A stretch of 64,000 nucleotides of DNA from DASSUW01 sp963774155 (GTDB lineage: Bacteria > Actinomycetota > Thermoleophilia > Solirubrobacterales > Solirubrobacteraceae): NCBI GenBank assembly GCA_963774155.1, contig CAVZDW010000003.1:1-64000 (forward strand), written 5' to 3'. Each line of letters starts with the position of its first letter. Position 1 is the first letter of the stretch. Position numbers and translations under genes: made by a program. This document shows positions 1-8,779 of this stretch, piece after piece. Below the pieces are notes generated by a model, which was given only the letters and a program-made list of their open reading frames with translations, searched no databases and was not told the origin of the DNA.

Positions 1-24
1 GGCGTCCAGCTTGAAGGGCGGCAT
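1..24 (-). CDS. uvrB: Probable UvrB, first 8 codons only (runs off left edge)
   Basis: Only the first eight codons are inside the window, read leftward from an ATG at position 24 (MPPFKLDA). UvrB, the damage-verifying helicase of nucleotide excision repair, typically begins Met-Pro-x-Phe-Lys-Leu. Context adds weight: polA, rpsA and coaE lie in this order and orientation further right, and uvrB often follows coaE in actinobacteria. No clear ribosome-binding site is visible. Eight residues cannot prove the family, so the call is an inference from the start motif plus synteny. Confidence 0.45.
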
Positions 25-46
25 GGACCCAACAACGATAGAGACC

Positions 47-79
47 CCGCCCGACGGAATCCTAAGCGCCGTCGGGCGG
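47..79. terminator. Hairpin terminator at the end of the M16 gene
   Basis: A perfect 11-bp inverted repeat, CCGCCCGACGG (47-57) against CCGTCGGGCGG (69-79), has an 11-base loop that contains the stop codon of the leftward M16 gene. There is no T-tract, as is common in very GC-rich actinobacteria. It probably ends the M16 transcript before the probable uvrB gene. Confidence 0.55.
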
Positions 80-1873
80 CGCCGCGAGCCGCGCCGCGAG
101 CTCCTCGGCCGCCTCGGGGTCGTCGACGGCGACCTCGAGCGCCTTCTCGTGCTCGACCACGAGCACCGGCGCGCGCAGCAGCCGCTTGCGGACCTCGGCG
201 CGCCGGATCGCCGCCCGCGGGATCGCCTCGCCGTCGGACTGCTCGGCACCGCGGTACCAGCGGAACAGCCGCTCGTTGGTCAGCGCCAGCATCCCGCGCT
301 TGTCGCCGTGGCGGTACGGCATCACCGCCTCCGGCAGCTCGTCCTCCCCCAGCTCGCGGGTCAGCGCCGCGAGCTCCGAGTCGATCTGCACCTCCGCGGG
401 CAGGTCCTCGACGAGCGCGCCCAGCGCCTCCGCGGCCTCGATGTTGCCGGACGGGATGACCAGCTCGGGCGCGACGCGCGAGAGCACCACCTCCGCGTCG
501 CGGTCCAGGGAGGCGAACGGGAGCTCGAGCCACGAGCCGTCGCGCGCCGTCAGCGTCAGCGTGTCCGGCGGAGCCGTCTCGACGAGCACGATCTCGTCCC
601 AGTGCAGCGTCAGCGGGTCCTCGGAGGGCGTGATCAGGGTGATGCCCTCGCCGGCGAGGTGGACCTCGACGCCCGGCCCGGCCATCTTCTCGTCGTACGC
701 GAGGATCTCGGACGGCCGCACCGGCGACGGCCGCACCGCCTCGTACGCCTCGAAGCCGGCGAACGTCACGGCCTCGGGTATGGCCGCCATCGCGTGCTCG
801 AACGCCTCGGCCACCTCGGCGATCGGCTCGCCGGGCACGATCGCCTCGATCTCCTCCGCGACCCGCGCGCGGTCCACCGGCGGCGCCCCGAGCAGCTCCT
901 GGCTGGCCGCGTCGTCGAGCTCGCCATAGATGGCGTCGGGGTCCTCGAGGTTGCGCTTGAACCGCCGCGTGTGGTCGGCGAGCTCCTCGGCCGTCACCCC
1001 GTGCTCGGCGATGTCCTCGACGATCTTCCAGACCTCCTCGGCGACGCGCGCGGCCCGCTCGTCGGGGCACTCGGCGCCGAGCATCACGTGCGCGTGCGCG
1101 GGACCGAGCCGCTCGTAGTTCACCCACGGCTGGTAGACGAGCCCGAGGTTGACCCGGAGCTGCTGGTAGAGCCGCTCGTAGGCGATCGCCATCGCCGCGT
1201 TGAGCGGCGTCGAGCGCGGCGCGATCCCGCCGATCGCCAGGCCGCCCGAGCCGCCGGCCACGAAGCGCCGGCCCTTCTGCGCGGCCTCCAGCAGGTCCAC
1301 CGGGGCCGGCGGGTTGCGCTCGCCGTCGGGCAGGTCGAGCGAGAGCGAGTCCGGCGGCTCGCCCGACATCCAGAGCACGGCGTTCCCGCGGTTGAAGCGG
1401 GCCCGCGCCCAGGCGGCGACCTGCTCCTCCCCGAGCCAGCGCAGGCCGAGCTCGCGGTACTGGCTCAGCCCGTAGGAGACGGCGCCGAGATGCAGGTCGA
1501 GGAGGCGGGCGAGGATGCTCCCGCCCTGGCTGCCCGCCTCCGTGCGCAGGATGCGGCGCTCGGTGGCGAGCCGCTCGAGCGGCAGGTTGGTGAGCGCTGC
1601 GCTGCAGCGCGGCAGCCACTCGAGCACCTCGTCGCGGTCGCCGGCGGCGTAGAGCACGGTCCGCTCGAGATCGACGAAGCCGTTGGCGTCGTCGGACCGC
1701 GACATCGAGGCGAAGAGCGCGAGGTGCTCGACGAGGTGCGTGATGCCCCGTGTGGGGAGCGTCTCGTCCGCGACGCCCGAGCGGAACATGAGCGCCGCGC
1801 GGAACGGGCCGGGCCCCGGGGCCCAGAACGCGGGTATGCCATCAATCGTTGAGCGCTCCACGTTCTGGTCCAT
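62..1873 (-). CDS. M16-family (insulinase-like) metallopeptidase homologue with C-terminal extension
   Basis: This 603-residue protein has the inverted zinc-binding motif HLVEH at residues 46-50, typical of the M16 family (pitrilysin/insulinase), where the two His residues bind zinc and Glu is the catalytic base. The second M16 half follows at roughly residues 200-400. The last ~200 residues are not peptidase-like: they hold two small beta-rich segments, the second resembling a bacterial PH/GRAM-type fold (around MLALTNERLFRWYRG). No signal peptide or membrane segment is seen, so it is probably cytoplasmic. The ATG at 1873 was chosen because homology to M16 begins just after it. Reading upstream gives only low-quality sequence. 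It is transcribed divergently from the universal stress protein gene. The substrate is unknown. Confidence 0.75.
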   Translation of the reverse strand: MDQNVERSTIDGIPAFWAPGPGPFRAALMFRSGVADETLPTRGITHLVEHLALFASMSRSDDANGFVDLERTVLYAAGDRDEVLEWLPRCSAALTNLPLERLATERRILRTEAGSQGGSILARLLDLHLGAVSYGLSQYRELGLRWLGEEQVAAWARARFNRGNAVLWMSGEPPDSLSLDLPDGERNPPAPVDLLEAAQKGRRFVAGGSGGLAIGGIAPRSTPLNAAMAIAYERLYQQLRVNLGLVYQPWVNYERLGPAHAHVMLGAECPDERAARVAEEVWKIVEDIAEHGVTAEELADHTRRFKRNLEDPDAIYGELDDAASQELLGAPPVDRARVAEEIEAIVPGEPIAEVAEAFEHAMAAIPEAVTFAGFEAYEAVRPSPVRPSEILAYDEKMAGPGVEVHLAGEGITLITPSEDPLTLHWDEIVLVETAPPDTLTLTARDGSWLELPFASLDRDAEVVLSRVAPELVIPSGNIEAAEALGALVEDLPAEVQIDSELAALTRELGEDELPEAVMPYRHGDKRGMLALTNERLFRWYRGAEQSDGEAIPRAAIRRAEVRKRLLRAPVLVVEHEKALEVAVDDPEAAEELAARLAAPPDGA

Positions 1874-1970
1874 GACCGTGACATGTGCCCGGTCGGGGCC
1901 GAAACGATGCGTGCGCGTTTCGCGCCCGAAGGATGGGTAGTGAGAGGCAAGGGACAACGGGAGGTGTGTC

Positions 1971-2393
1971 GTGGAGCGGATCGTCGTGGCCGCCAAGGCG
2001 GGGGTCGAACAACCGTGGCTGGCACAGGCAGCGGCGGAGCTCGCCGCGCAGGCGGGCGCGGTGGTCGACGTCGCCAGCGCCGACGCGGTCGAGATGGAGG
2101 CCTTGTCGACCGTCCCGCGTGACGCGGCGGCCGAGCCGGCCGAGCAGGCCGCCGAGGCGATGGCCGAGCAGATCCGCGCCGCAGGGATCGACGCCACCGG
2201 GCACACGTTGCACGGGCCGATCGTCCGGAGCGTGCTGCTCTTCGCCGAGGAACGCGACGCCGATCTCATCGTCTGCGGCGCTTCCACGCGCGGCTCGGTC
2301 GCCCGGCGCCTGCTCGGCGACGTCCCGATGGAGCTCATCCGGCGCTCCCGCCGGCCCGTCCTCGTCGTCACTCCGCCCGACCGGCGGGGCTAG
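1971..2393 (+). CDS. Universal stress protein, UspA family
   Basis: A 140-residue single-domain protein with the usual length and beta-alpha layout of UspA-family nucleotide-binding proteins. The C-terminal segment GASTRGSVARRLLGDV approximates the ATP-binding Gly-x2-Gly-x9-Gly-Ser/Thr signature, though the last part is degenerate, so ATP binding is uncertain. The GTG start is preceded by a good ribosome-binding site (GGGAGG, 6-7 bases upstream). Eleven bases separate it from the downstream amino-acid permease, so the two are almost certainly co-transcribed. Usp domains often sit beside or are fused to APC and Nha transporters and may sense the cell's energy state. Confidence 0.85.
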   Translation: MERIVVAAKAGVEQPWLAQAAAELAAQAGAVVDVASADAVEMEALSTVPRDAAAEPAEQAAEAMAEQIRAAGIDATGHTLHGPIVRSVLLFAEERDADLIVCGASTRGSVARRLLGDVPMELIRRSRRPVLVVTPPDRRG

Positions 2394-2404
2394 AAGGGAG
2401 TCAC

Positions 2405-3853
2405 ATGGCCGCGAAGCGCAGCGGGATCTTCGCCACCAAGCCCGTCGGCCGGCTGGTCGACGAGACCCACGAGAAGGACACCGAGCTGCGCCGCGCCGTC
2501 GGCGCCCTCGACCTGACCGCGCTCGGCCTGGGCGCGATCATCGGCACCGGCATCTTCGTGATCATCGGCGAGGCGATCGCCACCTCGGGGCCTTCGATCA
2601 TCCTCGCGTTCGTCATCGCCGGCGTCACCTGCGCGTTCTCGGCGCTGGCCTTCGCGGAGCTGGCCTCGTCGATCCCGGTCTCCGGCAGCGCCTACACGTA
2701 CTCCTACGCGACGCTCGGCGAGCTCGCCGCCTGGATCATCGGCTGGGACCTGATCCTCGAGTACGGCGTCTCGATCGCCGCGGTGGCCGTCGGCTGGGGC
2801 CAGTACTTCAACGAGCTGCTCGACAGCCTCTTCGGCATCTCCCTGCCGGAGGCGATCACCAACCCGCCGGGTGACGGCGGCACCGTCAACATCCCGGCGG
2901 CCTTCCTCGTGCTCGCCGTGGCCGGGGTGCTGATGATCGGCGTGCGCGAGACCGCGCGGACGAACACGATCATGGTCGCGATCAAGCTGGCCGTGCTGGC
3001 GCTCTTCATCGTCCTCGGCGTCACCGCGTTCACGAGCGACAACTTCGACCCGTTCTTCGTCCCGGGCGAGGGCTTCAGCGGCACGGTGACCGCCGCGTCG
3101 CTGATCTTCTTCGCCTACATCGGGTTCGACGCCGTCTCGACCTCGGGCGAGGAGGTCAAGGAGCCCGGCCGCGACCTGCCGCGGGCCATCATCGGCTCGC
3201 TGGCCATCGCCACGCTGCTCTACATCCTCGTCGCCGTCGTCGCGACCGGGGCGCTGCCGTTCGAGGAGCTCAACGGCGCCGAGGCCCCGCTGGCGACGGT
3301 CCTCTCGGAGGGCGCGGGCTACGAGTGGGGCGCGGAGGTCATCTCCTTCGGCGCGCTCGTCGCCATCACCAGCGTCGTGCTCACGCTGCTCTACGGGCAG
3401 TCGCGCATCCTCTTCGCGATGAGCCGCGACGGCCTGCTGCCCCGCCGCGTCTCGCGCGTGAACCCGCGCACGCGCACTCCGGTCTTCATCATCGGCGTGC
3501 TCGGCGTCGTGTTCGCCGCCCTCGCCGCGGTCGTGCCGCTGTCGGAGATCGTCCAGCTCGTCAACATCGGCACGCTGTTCGCCTTCGTGGTGGTGAACAT
3601 CGGCGTGATCATCCTGCGCCGCACGCGGCCCGACCTCGAGCGCGGCTACCGCGTCCCGTTCGTCCCGGTCTTCCCGATCATCGGCACGCTCCTGTGCGTC
3701 TACCTGATGATCGACCTGCCGATCGAGACCTGGGTGCGCTTCCTGATCTGGATGGCCATCGGCCTGGTCATCTACTTCATCTACGGCGTGCGGCACTCGC
3801 GGCTGCGGCAGGGCGAGGTCGTCAACCCGGAGGCCGAGTTGCCGGAGGGATGA
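2405..3853 (+). CDS. APC-superfamily amino-acid permease (cationic amino-acid transporter type)
   Basis: A 482-residue integral membrane protein with about twelve or more hydrophobic segments. Near residue 40, GLGAIIGTGIF matches the broken first transmembrane helix that binds the amino-acid backbone in APC transporters. Around residue 240, GFDAVSTSGEEVKEPGRDLP matches the conserved helix 6-loop region of the CAT/YfnA group. It likely imports amino acids with protons across the cytoplasmic membrane. A ribosome-binding site (AGGGAG) precedes the ATG. The upstream partner is a universal stress protein. The gene's stop codon abuts the first copy of the structured repeat. The substrate cannot be told from sequence. 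Confidence 0.88.
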   Translation: MAAKRSGIFATKPVGRLVDETHEKDTELRRAVGALDLTALGLGAIIGTGIFVIIGEAIATSGPSIILAFVIAGVTCAFSALAFAELASSIPVSGSAYTYSYATLGELAAWIIGWDLILEYGVSIAAVAVGWGQYFNELLDSLFGISLPEAITNPPGDGGTVNIPAAFLVLAVAGVLMIGVRETARTNTIMVAIKLAVLALFIVLGVTAFTSDNFDPFFVPGEGFSGTVTAASLIFFAYIGFDAVSTSGEEVKEPGRDLPRAIIGSLAIATLLYILVAVVATGALPFEELNGAEAPLATVLSEGAGYEWGAEVISFGALVAITSVVLTLLYGQSRILFAMSRDGLLPRRVSRVNPRTRTPVFIIGVLGVVFAALAAVVPLSEIVQLVNIGTLFAFVVVNIGVIILRRTRPDLERGYRVPFVPVFPIIGTLLCVYLMIDLPIETWVRFLIWMAIGLVIYFIYGVRHSRLRQGEVVNPEAELPEG

Positions 3854-3995
3854 ACCCCGGCATTGAGGGAGCGGGTTCGGCCGGGTTTTCGCATTCGAAT
3901 CCTGCCCTATGGTCGCTATACGACCACAGGGCAGGACGGTTGGAAGAAACCGGCCCCGCCGGCCTCCCCAGCTCCCCTACCCAGCCGCAGTTGAC
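3852..3995. repeat. Structured intergenic repeat, copy 1
   Basis: The left arm GAACCCCGGCATTGAGGGAG starts at the permease stop codon. The right arm (3965-3994) contains CTCCCCTACCCAGCCGCAG. The middle (3901-3935) is a long hairpin with 15-base arms, CCTGCCCTATGGTCG and CGACCACAGGGCAGG, differing at one pair, around CTATA. Copies 2 and 3 share the arms GGCATT..GGAG and TACCCAGCC. In this copy the outermost stem has three mismatches because the left arm is of copy-2 type and the right arm of copy-3 type. The right arm also encodes the last residues of the LacI gene. It may act as a two-way terminator between convergent genes, but the conservation exceeds what a terminator needs. Confidence 0.65.
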
Positions 3996-4975
3996 GCCCG
4001 GGCCACCAGGGCCGGCGGGGACCCGCGAAACGCCGGGACCGGCGCCCCGGCGATGGCGGCCAGCAACGCCGCGGCCGCGGCCTCGCCGAACTCCGCGTAG
4101 TCGACCCGCACGGACGTCAGCGCCGGCGACGCCAGGGCGGCGAGCGGCGAGTCGTCGAAGCCGGTGATCGCCAGATCGCCGGGGACGTCGATGCCGCGCT
4201 CGCGGGCCGCGGCGAGGCATGCGGCGGCCAGCACGTCGCTCGTGTGGACGATCGCCGTGACGTCCTCCCCCAGCAGCGCCGCCGGGTCGCCGAAGGCGAC
4301 CGGGCCCGGCTCGAGCCCCGCGGCGGACAGGGTCGAGCGCCAGACCGAGAGCCGCGCCTGCACGTGCTCGAACGACTCCCGGCCGCCGACGAAGCCGATG
4401 CGCCGGTGGCCGAGCCCGACGAGGTGCTCGACCACCGCTCCCATCCCGCGCGCATGGTCGGTCTCCAGCCACGGGAACGGACACGCCGTGACGGGGTGGC
4501 CGGCCACCACGGCGGGCACGGAGACGAGCGCGAACCGCGGGTCGTCGAGCTCCACGTCGCAGAGCAGGAACCCGTCGACGCGGCCTGACGCGGCGAGCCG
4601 CTCGTAGGCGCCGAGGTCGGCGGGCTCCCCGCTCACGCGCAGCACCAGCGCGTGGTCGGTACGGGCGAGCGTCCGCTCGATGCCCGCGAGGAAGCGCACG
4701 AAGAACGGGTCGACCTCGAGCTGCTCGAGCGGGCGCGCGAGCAGCAGCCCGATGGCCTGCGCCCGGGACTGGGCGAGCCCGCGGGCGTGCGTGCTCGGCT
4801 GCCAGCCGAGCTCCGCCGCCGCGGCGAGGATGCGCGCGCGCGTCTCCTCCCCCACGCCCGGCCGGCCGTTCATGGCGAACGAGACGGCGGCCGAGGACAC
4901 GCCGGCGCGGGCCGCGACGTCATCGATCGTCGGCCGCTTGCGTCGCGGTGCATCGGATCCGGTCTGACGGGGCAT
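3977..4975 (-). CDS. LacI-family transcriptional regulator
   Basis: A 332-residue protein. The N-terminal helix-turn-helix (TIDDVAARAGVSSAAVSFAM, about residues 16-35) is the LacI type. The rest is the periplasmic-binding-protein-like sensor that binds a sugar and releases DNA. The ATG at 4975 is 56 bases from the divergent secreted glycosidase, with a perfect 14-bp palindrome of LacI type in between. It therefore probably represses the glycosidase and itself until an oligosaccharide is present. The last codons overlap the right arm of structured repeat copy 1. The effector is unknown. Confidence 0.92.
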   Translation of the reverse strand: MPRQTGSDAPRRKRPTIDDVAARAGVSSAAVSFAMNGRPGVGEETRARILAAAAELGWQPSTHARGLAQSRAQAIGLLLARPLEQLEVDPFFVRFLAGIERTLARTDHALVLRVSGEPADLGAYERLAASGRVDGFLLCDVELDDPRFALVSVPAVVAGHPVTACPFPWLETDHARGMGAVVEHLVGLGHRRIGFVGGRESFEHVQARLSVWRSTLSAAGLEPGPVAFGDPAALLGEDVTAIVHTSDVLAAACLAAARERGIDVPGDLAITGFDDSPLAALASPALTSVRVDYAEFGEAAAAALLAAIAGAPVPAFRGSPPALVARASTAAG

Positions 4976-5003
4976 GAGATCGGGTATCGTGCCACGAAGG
5001 TGA

Positions 5004-5017
5004 CTTAAGCGCTTAAG
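5004..5017. promoter_or_regulatory. LacI-type operator between regulator and secreted glycosidase
   Basis: CTTAAGCGCTTAAG is a perfect 14-bp palindrome with the central CG typical of LacI-family operators. It lies 15 bases before the TTG start of the glycosidase and 29 bases before the LacI ATG, where it can block both promoters. Confidence 0.75.
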
Positions 5018-5031
5018 GGAGGGGATTCACC

Positions 5032-7617
5032 TTGGGTCTCAGACGTACCGTCGCCGCCGGGCTGTTCCTGGCGGCCACGCTCGCACCGGCAGCCGCGCAG
5101 GCTGCGCCGCCGGAGCTCTCGATCACTGACCGGCTGCAGGACCGCCGGTACGCCGCCGCCGGCGAGCGCGCACGGATCATCGGCTTCCAGGACGGGCGCT
5201 TCTACGCGAACGGCTGGCACATCTCCGGCGAGATGGGCGGCATCTGGAGCGAGCCGATCAAGCTCGTCGACGGCGTCTGGTTCGGCGTCGACGACCAGTG
5301 GGTCGGCCAGGCCACGAAGTTCACGAGTGGCTGGGGCTATGTCCGGTTCGACCTGCCGACGACCGGCGGCCTCCAGCTCGAACGGACCGACTTCGCACCC
5401 GACGGTCGCCGGGGCGCGCTCATCGGCCTGAAGATGACGAACCCCGGCGCCTCCGCGCGCACGGTGACGGTGAAGGTCGACGCCCACTCGGAGCTCCTGG
5501 CCGAGTATCCGTGGAGCTTCGACAACACGCCGCACGCGCGCGACCAGCTGCCCGACACGGCGGCCGTGGACGACGGCGCCCTCGCCTTCCGCGAGCAGGG
5601 AACGCTGCCGCATCCCAACGCGACGCCGCACGACTACGCGGCGTTCGTCGCGTCCGACCGCCGGCCGCTCGCGGCCGAGGTCAACACCGCGGCCAACGGC
5701 CACCGCGGCCCGCAGGGCACGAACGTCTGCACCGCCGAGGAGGCGCCCAGCGCCTGCGACGACGGTCAGTTCGGCAAGGGCGCCGGGGGCCAGCTCCGCT
5801 ACCGGGTGACCGTCGGCCCACGGCGGTCGGAGACGCTCTGGATCGCGGTCGCGGGCTCCGACAAGGGCCAGCGCGACGCGCGCGGCGAGCTCAAGGCGGC
5901 ACTGAAGAACCCCGAGCGCGCGCTGGCGGAGAAGATCCGCGCCCGCGAGCGCTGGGGCGCGATGACGCAGCTCTCGCTGCCCGGCGACCGGCGGCTCCAG
6001 CAGGCGGTCGACTGGGGCAAGCAGAACGTGCTCGACCTCACCCGCCTCTCCGAGGACCTGCAGATCCGCTTTGTCGACCAGGGCAAGCAGTACCCGCGGC
6101 CCCTCGGCACGGTCGACCGCGCCCGCTGGGTGGGCGCGGGCTATCCGGACTACCCGTGGATGTTCGCCACCGACGGCGAGTACACCGCGTTCGCGAGCGT
6201 CGCGATGGGCCAGTTCGAGGCGATCAAGGACCACCTGACCGGCCTGCGCGACGTGTCCGAGATCCTCAACGACGGGTCGGGCATCGTCACGCACGAGGTG
6301 GTCTCGGAGGGCACCAACTGGTTCGGCCAGGACTCGAGGAACCCGACCACCGGCGCGTACAACTTCAACACCGACGAGACGGTGAAGTTCCCGAGCGCCG
6401 TCGCCCTGATCTGGCGCTGGACGGGCGATGACCGCTTCCGCGACGAGCTGTACGACTTCTCCCGCCGCGGCATGCGCGCGGTGGTGGACCGGCTCGACGA
6501 GGACGGCGACGGCTGGCCCGAGGGGTCCGGCAACGTCGAGCGCAGCGGCATGGGCGTCGAGAAGCTCGACAACTCCGTGTACCTCATCCGCGGCCTCTAC
6601 GACCTCGCCGACCTGGCCAGGTCCAAGGGCGACGGCCGGACCGCCGCGTGGGCGTCGGATCTCGCGCGCCGGCTGCATCAGCGGTTCGAGGACGCCTGGT
6701 GGTATCCCGGCTCGCCCGACGGGGCGCAGTACGCCGACTCGATCGACGACCCGCCCCTCGGCGGCGACAACAACAAGCAGCAGGACAAGCACTGGATCGG
6801 CGTGACGCCGATGGAGGCCGAGCTCACGATCGGCGGGATGGCGGTCCCCGGCCTGGCCACCTCCGATCACGGCAGCCAGGCGCTGGCGCTCCGCGAGACC
6901 GACTGCTACAGCGGCCAGCGGCCCTACAACCTCGGGCTGTTCCACACCGGCTGCGTCGGCGGTTCCGACGGCACCGGCGAACGGACGATCTTCGGGCTCA
7001 ACACGGCGATCCAGGCGGTCGGCGAGGGCAACTACGGCCGCCTCGGCCCGGGGCAGCAGCAGCGCTACACCGATGCCGAGGCCGAGCCGATGTTCGGCCA
7101 GCCCTTCACGGGTGGCACGCCGGACGAGCAGCCCGGCTCGCTGCCGGAGATCCTGCCCTCGCCGGACTTCGACAGGGCCGGCGCGCGCGACGCCAACATC
7201 GACCGGTGCTGGAGCTGCCGAGCGATGTTCGTGCAGGCCTGGGGCCACTACGGCACCGTCTGGCCGGTGGTCCACCAGCAGCTCGGCGTTCGGCCCGACA
7301 TGGGCCGCGATCGCGTCGAGGTCGTTCCGCAGCTCCCGTCAGCGGCGCCCATCGCGGGCAAGGACATCCGGGTCGGCGACGGCTCGCTCGACGTGTCCGC
7401 CTCGCGTACGGGCAACCGCTACCGCACGAAGGTGGACGCCGACGTGCGGATCCGGACGCTGCAGATCGGCCACACGCTCCCGAGCGGAACCGGGATCCGC
7501 TCGGTGCGGCTCGACGGTCGCAACGTCGAGTGGGAGGCGCGCTCCACCAACCGCGGGCTCGAGGTCACCGTGCAGGCGGGACGCGGTGACCACGAGTTGG
7601 TCGTAGAAGCGCGCTGA
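5032..7617 (+). CDS. Secreted six-hairpin (amylo-alpha-1,6-glucosidase-like) glycosidase
   Basis: This 861-residue protein begins with a signal peptide (about residues 1-24, ending AAAQA). After an N-terminal beta-sandwich region come long helical stretches of (alpha/alpha)6 glycosidase type, including PDYPWMFATDGEYTAFASVA and EDGDGWPEGSGNVERSGMG, and a C-terminal beta domain from about residue 770. The layout resembles glycogen-debranching/GH15/GH63-like enzymes, so alpha-glucan or related oligosaccharide hydrolysis outside the cell is likely. The exact GH family is not certain. The TTG start is supported by GGGAGGGG just upstream and by the signal peptide beginning immediately. It is divergent from a LacI regulator, with a shared operator. 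Confidence 0.75.
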   Translation: MGLRRTVAAGLFLAATLAPAAAQAAPPELSITDRLQDRRYAAAGERARIIGFQDGRFYANGWHISGEMGGIWSEPIKLVDGVWFGVDDQWVGQATKFTSGWGYVRFDLPTTGGLQLERTDFAPDGRRGALIGLKMTNPGASARTVTVKVDAHSELLAEYPWSFDNTPHARDQLPDTAAVDDGALAFREQGTLPHPNATPHDYAAFVASDRRPLAAEVNTAANGHRGPQGTNVCTAEEAPSACDDGQFGKGAGGQLRYRVTVGPRRSETLWIAVAGSDKGQRDARGELKAALKNPERALAEKIRARERWGAMTQLSLPGDRRLQQAVDWGKQNVLDLTRLSEDLQIRFVDQGKQYPRPLGTVDRARWVGAGYPDYPWMFATDGEYTAFASVAMGQFEAIKDHLTGLRDVSEILNDGSGIVTHEVVSEGTNWFGQDSRNPTTGAYNFNTDETVKFPSAVALIWRWTGDDRFRDELYDFSRRGMRAVVDRLDEDGDGWPEGSGNVERSGMGVEKLDNSVYLIRGLYDLADLARSKGDGRTAAWASDLARRLHQRFEDAWWYPGSPDGAQYADSIDDPPLGGDNNKQQDKHWIGVTPMEAELTIGGMAVPGLATSDHGSQALALRETDCYSGQRPYNLGLFHTGCVGGSDGTGERTIFGLNTAIQAVGEGNYGRLGPGQQQRYTDAEAEPMFGQPFTGGTPDEQPGSLPEILPSPDFDRAGARDANIDRCWSCRAMFVQAWGHYGTVWPVVHQQLGVRPDMGRDRVEVVPQLPSAAPIAGKDIRVGDGSLDVSASRTGNRYRTKVDADVRIRTLQIGHTLPSGTGIRSVRLDGRNVEWEARSTNRGLEVTVQAGRGDHELVVEAR

Positions 7618-7621
7618 GCGT

Positions 7622-7641
7622 GCCGCCCGATCACGGGCGGC
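7622..7641. terminator. Bidirectional hairpin between convergent glycosidase genes
   Basis: Perfect 8-bp arms GCCGCCCG and CGGGCGGC around ATCA fill the 25-base gap between two convergent genes. There is no T-tract on either side. The position fits a shared terminator. Confidence 0.6.
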
Positions 7642-7642
7642 G

Positions 7643-8779
7643 CTAGACGGGCTGGGACGGCCGCGGCGGGCGGCCGTCCCACTCGTTCTCCAGCGCCCAG
7701 CGGGCGCCGACGGTCCAGGCCTGGACGCGGTTGGAGAGCGGGATGCCCTCCACCTCGCCGTCGAGGCTGACGGCGTAGAGCTCGGGCGCGCGGCCGAGCT
7801 GCTCGAGCGCGGCCAGCACGCCGGTGCGGACGCGCTCGGCCTCCTCGGTCCGGCCGGCCGCCCGCAGGCCGCCCCAGCCGAGCCAGGAGTCGAACGGCCA
7901 GACCGCGCCGCGGTGGTACGCGTGTGGCTCGAAGACCGGCGACTCGCTCGTCAGGGTGCGCAGCCCGAACTCCGTGAGGATGTCCGGCGCGACCAGGCGC
8001 TCGGCGACCGCGTCGCGCGCCGCCTCGTCCAGCGCGTCCGCCCACAGCAGCCAGCCGAGCTGCGAGCCGGCGCCGGGCACCACGACGTCCCCGGCCTCGA
8101 CGGCCACCACGTCGGGCACGAGCGCCGACAGCCGCGCGCGCAATGCCTCGGCGCGGTCGTCCCAGCCGAGCGCGCGCAGGGCCGCGTACGCGACGGCCTG
8201 CGTGTCGACGTCGGCGAGCGGCGGCCGCGGGACCGTGCCGTCCGGCCGCAGGATCCCGCCGCCGTAGGCGGCGGTCGGGTCGACCGTGTCGCGCCAGCCC
8301 TGCTGGGTCAGCGCCGGCCAGATGCCGGGCCCGTGGCGGACCAGCCCGTCGCCGCGGTCGAGCGCGCCGGCCAGCCACGCGGCAGCCTCGCCGCGCGCGC
8401 CGTAGAACGCCTCGTCCCCCACGGCGGTCGCCAGCACGATGAACCACGGCGTCGCGTCGGCCGTGCCGTAGTAGGCGAACTCGCCGGTGGCCGGCCACCC
8501 GGCCTCCACGAACGGCGCCGGCGCCGCTTCGCGGAACTCGTGCCCGATCTTGCCGGGCTCCTCGAGCGTCCCCGGGTCCTCGTGGCGGCCCTGCCGGGCC
8601 GCCAGCCCGCGCAGCGTGGCGTGAGCGATGTCCGGCCGCTGCGGCAGGAGCTGGAGCGCGGTGATCAGCGAGTCGCGGCCGAACAGCGCGTGGAAGCGCC
8701 CGGGGTCGCCCTCCTCGACCGGCGGCGTCGACGCGTAGGGCCAGCCCTCGTCGGAGAGCAGCTCGTCGATCTCAGCCAT
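7643..8779 (-). CDS. Amylo-alpha-1,6-glucosidase / glycogen-debranching-like enzyme
   Basis: A cytoplasmic 378-residue protein with no signal peptide and an (alpha/alpha)6-barrel character. FGRDSLITALQLLP near residue 35 is the arginine-aspartate entry motif of bacterial debranching enzymes, and FEPHAYHRGAVWPFDSWLG near residue 285 is the matching C-terminal active-site segment. It probably releases alpha-1,6-linked glucose or trims short branched glucans. It starts inside the end of the upstream GH13 gene by an 8-base overlap (ATGGCTGA), so the two are translationally coupled. It lacks the N-terminal domain of full debranching enzymes, which fits a compact family of this kind. Confidence 0.8.
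   Translation of the reverse strand: MAEIDELLSDEGWPYASTPPVEEGDPGRFHALFGRDSLITALQLLPQRPDIAHATLRGLAARQGRHEDPGTLEEPGKIGHEFREAAPAPFVEAGWPATGEFAYYGTADATPWFIVLATAVGDEAFYGARGEAAAWLAGALDRGDGLVRHGPGIWPALTQQGWRDTVDPTAAYGGGILRPDGTVPRPPLADVDTQAVAYAALRALGWDDRAEALRARLSALVPDVVAVEAGDVVVPGAGSQLGWLLWADALDEAARDAVAERLVAPDILTEFGLRTLTSESPVFEPHAYHRGAVWPFDSWLGWGGLRAAGRTEEAERVRTGVLAALEQLGRAPELYAVSLDGEVEGIPLSNRVQAWTVGARWALENEWDGRPPRPSQPV

Noticed and set aside
11..1852. Long rightward open frame opposite the M16 gene, and many similar long antisense frames across the window
   Set aside because: They encode Arg/Leu/Val-rich, motif-free sequences expected as shadows of GC-rich genes on the other strand.
3852..3995. Simple bidirectional terminator
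   Set aside because: The hairpin could terminate transcription, but the conserved arms recur at two other sites, including one between two genes of the same direction.
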